Source of the DNA: Opisthorchis felineus
Taxonomy: Eukaryota; Platyhelminthes; Trematoda; Opisthorchiida; Opisthorchiidae
Direction: 5' to 3'
NCBI GenBank assembly: GCA_004794785.1
Contig: SJOL01001656.1
Location: 30,181-94,180 of the forward strand
Length of the DNA stretch: 64,000 nucleotides
Shown here: in pieces, positions 56,037 through 64,000 of the stretch
Numbering within the stretch: position 1 is the first letter of the stretch
Layout of the letters: each line of letters begins with the position of its first letter
The notes under the pieces: generated by a model
The model's database searches: none
What the model was told of the DNA's origin: nothing
Seen by the model: the letters and a program-made list of their open reading frames with translations, nothing else
Program-made: the position numbers and the translations under genes

Positions 56037-56201
56037 GGTGTATGACCTGGAAGAAGACTCTAAAGATTAGCCAAGTGAGAAGTAGTATTGTGCGAAGGGT
56101 AGAATAAACCGGGTACAAGAGAGAACAACATTGTGATCTTTCAGTATGTATATGCGTACAAAAGAAAGAAAGTAATGTACAAATAAAAAGAATAGAAAAA
56201 A
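56037..56201 (-). promoter_or_regulatory. GCP5-CIT intercistronic region with candidate trans-splice acceptor
   Basis: Only 165 nt separate the GCP5 stop codon from the CIT start codon. On the minus strand this spacer is T-rich at its GCP5 end. Its CIT end has a branch-like CTAAT, the tract TCTTCTTCC and AG at 56048-56047, exactly 10 nt before the ATG. I see no canonical AATAAA on the minus strand. Flatworm spliced-leader acceptors have this form, so a trans-splice site of an operon's second gene is the favoured reading. An ordinary 5'UTR cis-intron acceptor is the alternative. Confidence 0.55.
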
Positions 56202-56777
56202 TCACATGCGGCTGGTAAAGTTTGAGGCTAGGCGAAAAGTTTCGGCTAAGGGTAACAAACGCTTCACGTTGCTCAAGCGTACAGAACCGTAAAACAAGCG
56301 GGCCAAGAACTTCACGTGGTTATGAAAAAGACTAGCTAGTTGTGTCAGTCTTGGTACCAGATCAAGGGGCCTGGAGCGAGATGGCGACCACAGAGTCTTG
56401 AGTGTAAAGGCCATTTGACAGATATTATCAATTTCGGTCCGCAGCATTGAAGACGACTCGGTTAGCAGGCAAACAGACTGGAGTGCATGAAGCAAAACAT
56501 TGTGCGATTGGATTAGTTCGGGCAAGTCACCATACGGTACAGCCGAGCCGTTATCGGACGCTGGGGTGGGCGGACAACCTGGTAAACGCCAATGCTGTGC
56601 AAATTTGACCCGTAGCGTTTCGATACGGTGCATGAGAAAATCGTGTAGACCGGTGAAAATGTAGAGCATATTCAAGCGCAGTAGCAGCATGCGGTGATAA
56701 GCGTCGGGATCGATGGAAGACAAGTAGTCGAGTTGTGGAAAGCGAAGCGTTTCCAGGCTCCACTTAGCATATTTGAT
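56202..56777 (-). CDS. TUBGCP5: GCP5 last exon (GRIP2 C-terminal part)
   Basis: It starts after CTGAATAG with [13 protein letters not shown], exactly the human order IKWAKYSL. It runs through [20 protein letters not shown], a long helical region and [14 protein letters not shown], to a stop at 56202-56204. The exon encodes 191 residues. Confidence 0.93.
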   Translation of the reverse strand: MKYAKWSLETLRFPQLDYLSSIDPDAYHRMLLLRLNMLYIFTGLHDFLMHRIETLRVKFAQHWRLPGCPPTPASDNGSAVPYGDLPELIQSHNVLLHALQSVCLLTESSSMLRTEIDNICQMAFTLKTLWSPSRSRPLDLVPRLTQLASLFHNHVKFLARLFYGSVRLSNVKRLLPLAETFRLASNFTSRM

Positions 56778-59700
56778 CTATTCAGGAAGAGGATGAAGGG
56801 GTAAAAATTGTAAATCAGAAAGGGAAAGTATGATAGTGACATATTACCTACCTCTTGGATTGAGAAAGCATACTCAGAGTTTTCTAATAACAACAGAACT
56901 TTCAGACAGCACCGCGAAAGTACCGTTGGGAATGGGTATGTCCACAGTACTTTGTAAATACAGCAAGAAAGAGGCATGCATAATGATCAAACTGAAAACT
57001 GGTGATGCGCTGTATAAAAGTTGTGGAGGAAGATGCCAAGCGCATCATCAACAGGTGATTTGAACCGATCAAGTAATCGACCCCGAAAAATTCATTGATG
57101 GCTTGTTTCTCTTCTGTCCTCATCCATTTTAGGTCGGAGGTTGCGAAGCTCACTGGTGTCAGGTCTTTGTGGGAGCTAGTAATTTTCAGCAACGACGGCA
57201 ACCCTAAGATGCACAGGGGTGCTTTTCTGCTGCATAAAAACTGTAAAACTATTTCCGATAGGGAGATGAAAGTAGCGCATCGAAAGCGTCCCAAGCTGTC
57301 GATACCTCCTGACGCTACGCTAAACTATATGGACGAAAACTGATAGCAATAGCTTCATTTACATCGGTCCCCGGGGGGTGTCTGCTGAAAAATGGTATGC
57401 AGAGAGTGAACGCAAAGGTTTAGTAGGTCTTATTACAGTCAGCATCCTTACAAGGTTAGCCATAAAAAGATCAGCCTCTCACGAGGACTGTTTTCCGACT
57501 CCCAGATTTTTCTGTTAACGTGGATGGAAAGGCTCTCTCCCATCATCATCATCATCATCGACAGCATCGGTGTCCAACACCGATGCTTCGCTGCCGTAGC
57601 TCTCTCCCATAGTGATTACCTCGACAGAAGGACGATAGATGTCCTTCCAGTAGGAGGAAACGGTTAATTTTTCAGTCACACGTCACAATATGAATAGATG
57701 TCACCACGCTTCAACTCCATATTTTGTAGGGCTGCATTCTCGGTACAAATCTGACAACCTTGTCAATCATTCGCCAGACACCAGTTTGCACGAGTGAGAT
57801 AATGGGTCATACCGCCACTTTCCTGTTCTCGCAGGACAGTGTTACCGGAATACAATTTGTGTTGGCCTACCTGGCGTACCGTAGTCTACCTTCAGGCATT
57901 GAAACGGGTTCGGACAATCGGACAGTTCACATTTCCCTTATGAGAAGCACACGCATCCACTTTATGGCCCAGCAAGCTCTGCACGTGCAGTCGCTGTCGC
58001 AATGGAGTAATATGAATAACGGTAGACAGGCATGGTGTTCGTTAGTGTGTGGCAGAAAGTGATGGAATGGTGTAAGCTGAAGTCACATAGCGAAGGCATT
58101 GACCAACCACAGTGCGAACTGTTTAGATGTTTACCGGGGTACACTGTTACATCCAGAAGTGACACTGAGAACTGAGTCAGCTACACTAAGACTTCTGGTT
58201 GGTTCAGCTGTAGCAATCTTTCGGTGCCTAACTGCCATGCCACCCGAAGGAAGCACGAGGACTGGGATACTGCCAGGTTGCCCAAGCCTAGACAGGGAAA
58301 GTTGAAAGGCAGAGGTCGGGTTCGAACCACGGACCTTCCGGTCAGTAAATTCGTGCTCTAACCACTGAGCCATCTCGCCCCCCACTAAGACTCCTATGAA
58401 CAGCTGGGGCCGTTGCGACCCAATAACTTGATACCAACGCTGGTACCCAATAAACAGTCTGTTCAAAATTTAGGCATTCTTTGGCCATTCATGAGTAAGT
58501 CCCAAGAGCGGTTAGCTGTCATCACCGTTTGACATAACCTGTTCCTTTCAAAACGAAACGAACCGTCGTTCATGGGCTGCGGTAGGGTTACCGAAGAACA
58601 GGTAATTATCTACGCACAACACTGTACGTGGGCTACCTGTTACGGAGGAGGCAATATGCAAGACTGAATGTGAGACCTCGTATAAGAGCAGCGCGATCCC
58701 GTACTACGAGTAATCGTGCTACGATGCGGCCTGAGAAAAATAGCACTGTCCTCTACGATAGGAGTGTGAAGGCAGTAAGGCGTTTCCCTCAGGCGATCAG
58801 AAGGTCAATATTCATTGCTATGGGGTCGAAGTGCTCCCGGGGCATTCGCTCACAGATATTGAGTACGCACACGGCATAGCTCTTCTTGGATCTGATGCCA
58901 TGGTAGTGCCTCATGGTTTGGCATGCGCCTTACACCTGCAAAGTGTAAAGTGCTACTGCAAGACTGGGTGGGCTCGAACCCTAGTCTCATGCCCGCGGAT
59001 GAGCCGATTGAGGTAGTAGACAAATTTGTCTACCTGGGCAGCGGTATCAGTCCTGGTGGTCTCGCGAAAGACGATATTTCTACCCGGATTGGGAAGACCA
59101 AAGCAACTTTTGTGAACCTGCATCACCTGTGGCGTAGGCGTAACATCAACTTATCCACCAAGGGTCGCTGCGCTCCATATTACTATGCGGGTCAGAAAGC
59201 TGGCCGATGCGCGCCGAGGGTGTCAAAAGATTTTCAGTGTTTGACCATCGTTGCCTTCGGAACCCTGCCCGAGTCTAGTGGGCACACGGGATCAGTAATG
59301 CTGAAGTACGTCGAATGGTTTTCGGAATAATTCACCCACGATAGATGAACTGCATAGATTGCGCTGGCTTGGCCACGTGCTCCGTACACCAGTCGACCGA
59401 ATTCCTCTTTTCACACAGCCACGTGAGGGGTGGAAAAGTGCCAGGGGAGGTCAAGCAATGACTTGGCAGCGAGGTATGACAGCAATTACCAGCAAACCCA
59501 GCTGCGCTGATCATTGCCGGCTCCCAGGATGAAGAACCCGAGACAGGATACATCAATGGTTAGGTACATTGTCAGACACAGCCTAGTCGCACCCTCAATG
59601 ACGCTTATGCATCCAAGCTGTTGCCTTCAATGCATAGCTCCATTCCAAATCCCCCGAATGGGAAGTCCACTGACCCCACTGTACTTGAGCATCAATTATA

Positions 59701-62402
59701 TAGGCTGCCGCCTCCAATGCGTAGCCATTTACCCCACTTCCCCAAATCATCAGTGAACGAAACTGTGGCAGCTATAACCACTGTCCGGCAAGTACGCGGT
59801 TCGTACAGCTGATGGTGATGTGTGCAGCTAGACGAGCAGCTGTGACAGATATTAATGAGGTTAATTGACTGAATGGACAGTGTACACTCGCATCCGATGG
59901 CGAGGTAAGTGAAATGCAAGTGGCTCCAATACAGGCTTGTACTAAGTCCGCGCTAATTTTGGACTATTAGGGGGGGGGGACATGGAGTTGTCTGGCAAGT
60001 AGCATAGGGAACTGACTTTACGGAAATGAGTAAGAGTCGTTTTAAAGCTGGTTTGAGCTCATATGCATTGCGGATACATCACCACCGTTGACCAGACAGA
60101 CGCTTCATTGCCGGTCAACTACACCAGGCTTAAGTATCGCATCAAACAGACTGAATCTCTCCAACGAACAAAACTTTGCCGATGGCAATGCGGATGCCCA
60201 TAGCCGAAAATTCACTCCTGTGATCTAGTGTTTCTAAATAAGCTATACTGAAAAATCAACTGTATAGCCACTCCAGAGTGGTAGTTTCCGTGACTTTCAA
60301 CGACAAATCCAACAGTCCGTGTTTGCCTTCGCGAAAGATAGCTTTGTACGATTTACACCTGTTTCTGTTTCCCAGAATCCTCAAACTGTGTGGAAAACAC
60401 GGGTCCCTGATTAGTACATAATGAACCTGAGGCGTAAAACTATGCGACAGAACAACATCAGTGTGCTGGATTAGGTGAGAAGGCTGTAAATGAACAGACG
60501 TACTTTCAGCATGAAGGTGAATATGCTATTGTACGTTGTAAGGTTGTTCTCCGTAAGGACGATGTTGACCGGCCAAGTGGCGCAGTAGGTAAGATGAACC
60601 AGACTGAAACAACGCAGAGTTTGCTCAACAGTTGTGAACCCACCTAAATCTGACTGCGAGACAGAAGCAAAAGTGAACATAGATATTTCCTGGTTCAAAA
60701 ATTTTGGCACCGTGTGCGCCTCAAATTGCGATCGTAGACGTAATGTGAGACCCACCAAATCACGATACCAGGGTTCTGAATTGAAAATGTGCGAAAAAAG
60801 TTGACGCGAAAAGTCATTCACTCGATCTCCTGTGCCAAACAGATAAACAGCCCCAACCGCAGCTAGAGCGGCTCCAAGACTTCGATAGGATCCGAACTGA
60901 ACAGGACTGGGTTCCAGTAGCATGCGCATCAGGTGCTGGTTGAGTGTACGACTGCGCTCAACAATGAAACGTTTCAAGTTTTTTTGCAGTGAGTTTAGAT
61001 GGTCATTGTTGCGAGTGAACTCATTGAAACTCGTACGTTCGGGTTTCGTTTCTTGTGTCACGGGTGTTCTCACCGAATCGATCAACTCCTGACGAAGAGA
61101 GAGAACATCTGGTTCAATCCACGATTTGGCTGAGGCATTATGGTTGTCATTATGTATAATTCGGCCATTGGTTGCATGACTTTTCTGTGGTTGCACGACA
61201 GGTGCTGTAAGATGCAGAAAAATGTCTTCCGTTTTCAAGACGACTGGTTCCAAAACGGATGATTGGGAAGCTCCAGTAGCTAAAGCAGTAAGGATACAGA
61301 GAGATTTCAGCCCGGAAAGCAACTCATCCAAAACTGAATGGAAAATTTCGGGGACTTGAGCGATATTCGATGATACGGGCGAGTCGATTACAGTCGGCTC
61401 ACAAAAGAATGCTCGTTGACAGAAATCGGGATCCGTCACCGCACAGGCGTCCTTTGCACCGGGAAAAAGGGAATGGGAATACTCCAACATAGAGGCACGT
61501 CCAGACAAGAGCTGCACTGTTGTATACATAAAGGGTAGAAAAGTACGAAAAAAGAAAGTGTTCAGTGTATCCAGAAAGGAAACATCGCTACTGCAGTCAC
61601 CAAATGTGTTCGCCACGTAATACAGCAAGTTTAATAGACGGATGTGTATGTTGGTCTCCTGCAAGTTGGATGTATGACCAGCAGTTAGCCGACTGACTAA
61701 ATTTGCAAGAATATCCGTTCGACGATCCCACAATAGCAACTCGAAATACAATGTGGTAAGAGTGAATGTTTCGGGACCACGGGCTTCAGTTTCAAGCGTT
61801 TGTAAAACCTGATCAAATTCACCGAGGTAGTCGCCTAAACATGTACCGAAAGCAACGACACAGGGATGCAGAGAAGCAGCGGTGTTCTCAACAAACTGTA
61901 CAAACGTGCGGAGAAGCAAGATTAAACTAGCAAAGCGACCGAACAAAATTAAGAGGGAGTCCAGTGTCGGGTAGGCTATATTAGCTAAGCTTACACGGGA
62001 AGCAGGAGAAAGCCGATTGGCGAACAATTTGTGTGGGTGATGGAACACACAAAAAATGAAAGAAGAGCGAGCACCTAACAAAACCCAAAGGATCTCCCGC
62101 ACCAGTTGATATTCAGTCAGCTCGTGTCGGTCATCTTCCAGGCCAGAGTGCTTTAACCACTGCGTTTTAAATCCGTCACAAGAAGGCTTGGTTTTTCGCC
62201 ACCAGTATTCTGCTTGAAGGTGAAGCGAAGCAAAAGCATCAGAAAACTTGTGGCTTATTCCCGTTGCCGTGGCATGCTGGATTGGTACAGTATCCCAGTG
62301 CCGAGGAAATGTGGCAAGAGCGACTTTTCTCACTTGTGGAACAACGGGCCGGTCCAGCTCTTCATCAGACGTCGAATCATCCGATACCATAAAAGAGAGA
62401 GT
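56202..62402 (-). CDS. TUBGCP5: Gamma-tubulin complex component 5, N-terminus missing
   Basis: GCP5 is a structural subunit of the gamma-tubulin ring complex that nucleates microtubules at centrosomes and spindles. Two exons (62402-60504 and 56777-56202) give 633 plus 191 codons in one frame. Diagnostic segments against human GCP5 from memory: an acidic patch [10 protein letters not shown], then [19 protein letters not shown] and [14 protein letters not shown] and [19 protein letters not shown]; and in the GRIP2 part [20 protein letters not shown] and SVCLLTES. Length is at least 824 residues, against about 1024 in human. The N-terminal exons are not seen. A 3.7-kb intron carries retroelement debris and a SINE. 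The stop is 165 nt from the CIT start. Confidence 0.92.
57541..57605 (-). mobile_element. Isolated retrotransposon 3' terminus (hairpin plus ATG repeat)
   Basis: It has (CAT)6 at 57541-57559 followed by a perfect hairpin: GCATCGGTGT (57564-57573), loop CCA, ACACCGATGC (57577-57586). On the minus strand this is a hairpin followed by (GAT)n, the same end seen at 24550-24605, 47380-47420 and 12761-12805. No coding part is attached. Confidence 0.6.
58194..58382 (-). repeat. tRNA-derived SINE, full length, with 10-bp target duplication
   Basis: A full copy from TTCAGCTGTAGCAATC to the A-box complement CCACTGAGCCATCTC, with an intact B-box complement. CACTAAGACT flanks it at 58184-58193 and 58383-58392. 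It lies in the GCP5 intron, sense orientation. With the 37-kb copy it defines the family consensus. Confidence 0.88.
58600..59830 (+). mobile_element. Non-LTR retrotransposon fragment in GCP5 intron
   Basis: The plus strand encodes [18 protein letters not shown] near 58850, the RT motif C region in which the catalytic ADD has become AHG. It continues with [39 protein letters not shown] and [16 protein letters not shown] (58930-59160). The C-terminal [20 protein letters not shown] lies near 59350 and [16 protein letters not shown] near 59430. The order is complete for the 3' half; it is antisense to GCP5. Confidence 0.8.
59831..60503. other. End of GCP5 intron, unassigned
   Basis: It contains a G10 run at 59970-59979 and a faint resemblance to a LINE 3' hairpin near 60075-60125 (CATCACCACCGTTGACC). 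No coding signal. Confidence 0.4.
60504..62402 (-). CDS. TUBGCP5: GCP5 large exon (GRIP1 and middle region)
   Basis: A 1899-bp open exon. Acceptor CTGTCATTCCAG at 62404-62403 and donor GTACGT after CTGAAA (phase 0). The frame stays open upstream, and a second good acceptor (CATCTTATTAG, exon start 62476) would add RVESWNLEPLSGVFM and SLLCLLSF. That segment weakly resembles the ILSLLLCLS part of human GCP5. The 5' boundary is therefore open; the 3' boundary is firm. Confidence 0.9.
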
Positions 62403-62949
62403 CTGGAATGACAGCAAACAGAGAAGTGACATGAAGACGCCAGAAAGCGGTTCTAGATTCCAGCTTTCTACCCTTTCTAATAAGATGCACAAAACAGACG
62501 AATACTGGTTGTGATATTTATTACAGCCAGGAACCCACTGTCGAACAAAACGACGGGGCACCTTGGAACGAACCTTGTCACACTCAGCACCATGCACAGG
62601 ATTATAGCAGCAACTGGTGCTTAGCTGCCATACAACCACGAAGAAAGATCTTAGTAAAGAGTGCGAAGAAAAGCTCCATTTCCCTAGAGGAAACCGTCAA
62701 GGGCAAGTTATCTGCCTCCGCAAAACTGCTGAAATAAACATATCTGAGCACCATGCGGAAGCAAGACGTCATCAAATAGATTGATCAGGTGTCCTTCGCG
62801 AACCTCACCCAACAACAGCCAAGCAAACGAAGACAGACAAACTTTAGCTAGGGAGTCCGGCTAGGCGGTGACAGGAATGTCATTACTGGGATCAGTTACG
62901 TGCCATGTCCTGAAGAGTTTCCGACAATGCACAGGGAGAATCACGTGCA
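62403..62949. other. Upstream of GCP5 large exon
   Basis: The GCP5 frame stays open to 62639, and an alternative acceptor at 62478-62477 may make 62403-62476 coding. No further GCP5 exon was recognised before the LINE fragment. Confidence 0.4.
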
Positions 62950-64000
62950 CCTCACTCACGAAGGTGCGAAGCTCCTGTGATGCCAAACTTGGTAGCAACA
63001 GATTTCATTTTACCATGATCTGTCCTCTGTGAACTTAACGCCAAAAAGGGTAAAAAGTAGAAAGCAGGGCTCTCCTTGACAGGCAGTGGCCGAGCATACG
63101 TAGTACATTGTTGGCAGTGTGAGATTTGGGAGTTTTTAATGGAGATTTCGTCCTGAAGCCAGTCCATACCAAAACGCCGAGAATCACGTAGTACATTCCT
63201 CAACCACCTTAACCTGAAAAGCTTCATCTACTTCTCTAGCGAATCTGACTCAGTACCTAGTGCTCGCTCACGGACAACTTCATTACGGACATACTGCAGC
63301 AAGTTAGTGCCTGGTATGTCACGAAGACATCGGTGGTTAAATTCTTGGAGATGATTAATGCCTTCAGATAGGACAGTTTTTACAGCCATGAAGTAGGACT
63401 GCTTCAACAGCTGTATGGCGAGTAGTCTTTTGAACTCAATGAAACTTGCTTATGACTCTAACAATGGCGCAAGTTGGTGAATATTGCTCGAGTCCCGGGG
63501 GTGCGTTCATTGAATTCACTTGCCACAATATAGTCACGACTGCTAAGATAAGCAAACCTATCAACGAACTCAACCTCCTTATTCTATGGTTTTAGAAGAA
63601 TACAGGAGTGGGAAATCCTAAGATGGGGCTGCACTTTGAAACAAGCGACTACTTCCGATATTACTGGCGGAATACCTTGCACGGAGTCATGACCATCAAA
63701 TAACAGGACAATGTCGTCCGGATTATCTGAGTCAACAATCTTCCCCCAAATGTGAAATCGATGCCCAGGTCTGTAATTCTTCAGAAAATGAATTCCATGG
63801 TGACGTCAATGGTACAATTCAATAAATGGGAAGGGGACATCTTTGGCGAACCCCATCATTTGTGGGGAAACTTTCCGGTAGATTGTAAATCCCAAAGCGA
63901 TTTGAAGTGAGTATATGCCACGAAGAATACTGAACCTATAGGAGCCCACCACATCGGCCAAGTATATGTAGAAGAGCTAACTCATCAATGGGGTTGAAGG
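62950..64000 (-). mobile_element. Non-LTR retrotransposon fragment running off the right edge
   Basis: On the minus strand near 63715 the sequence reads NPDDIVLLFDGHDSVQGI (RT motif C, ADD to PDD), then EVEFVDRFAYLSS near 63570. The C-terminal HLQEFNHRCLRDIPGTN and VVRERALGTESDSLE lie near 63330-63230, then KLFRLRWLRNVLRDSRRFG. Frames are broken. It separates the visible GCP5 exons from any upstream GCP5 exons. Confidence 0.65.

Overview
This window looks like nuclear DNA of a parasitic flatworm, most likely a trematode. It has split genes with GT-AG introns from 48 bp to 11 kb, heavy retrotransposon load and a tRNA-derived SINE family. The translated SINE and LINE relics resemble repeats I remember from opisthorchiid liver flukes (Clonorchis/Opisthorchis); that family assignment is inference from memory.

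Two host genes account for the real coding sequence, both on the minus strand and head to tail. On the right is a gamma-tubulin complex component 5 gene (GCP5/TUBGCP5; coding exons 62402-60504 and 56777-56202, N-terminus probably beyond the window). Only 165 nt after its stop codon lies the start codon of a citron Rho-interacting kinase gene (CIT/CRIK). I could assemble 19 CIT coding exons from 56036 down to 6160, all phase-compatible, giving 4329 nt or 1443 codons. They encode an N-terminal region, an AGC kinase domain, a long kinase tail with a hydrophobic motif, and a coiled-coil rod. The C1, PH and CNH domains expected of citron kinase were not found and should lie to the left of the window. 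A strong 3' splice site (branch-like CTAAT, pyrimidine tract, AG) sits 10 nt before the CIT start codon. This suggests that GCP5 and CIT may be transcribed together and separated by spliced-leader trans-splicing. Both products act on mitotic or midbody microtubules in other animals.

The introns and flanks are filled with mobile DNA. (1) At least eight decayed copies of a non-LTR retrotransposon group occur on both strands; several end in a shared 3' hairpin followed by short ATG repeats. (2) One open IS630/Tc1/mariner-type DDE transposase lies at 15499-16627 in the largest CIT intron, probably with its own 40-nt intron. (3) Six copies of a tRNA-derived SINE all lie in the minus orientation, four with visible target-site duplications. 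(4) A 95-bp-arm fold-back repeat lies at 31814-32012, with two relics near 2.2 and 3.0 kb. (5) Local duplications surround CIT exon 10. A single ambiguous base at 25842 marks the exact end of an 831-bp tract that is about 99% identical to 48185-49015, so this part of the assembly deserves caution.

No rRNA, intact tRNA gene, CRISPR array or bacterial-type operon was seen. The leftmost 6 kb and many introns contain nothing I can recognise beyond the listed repeats.
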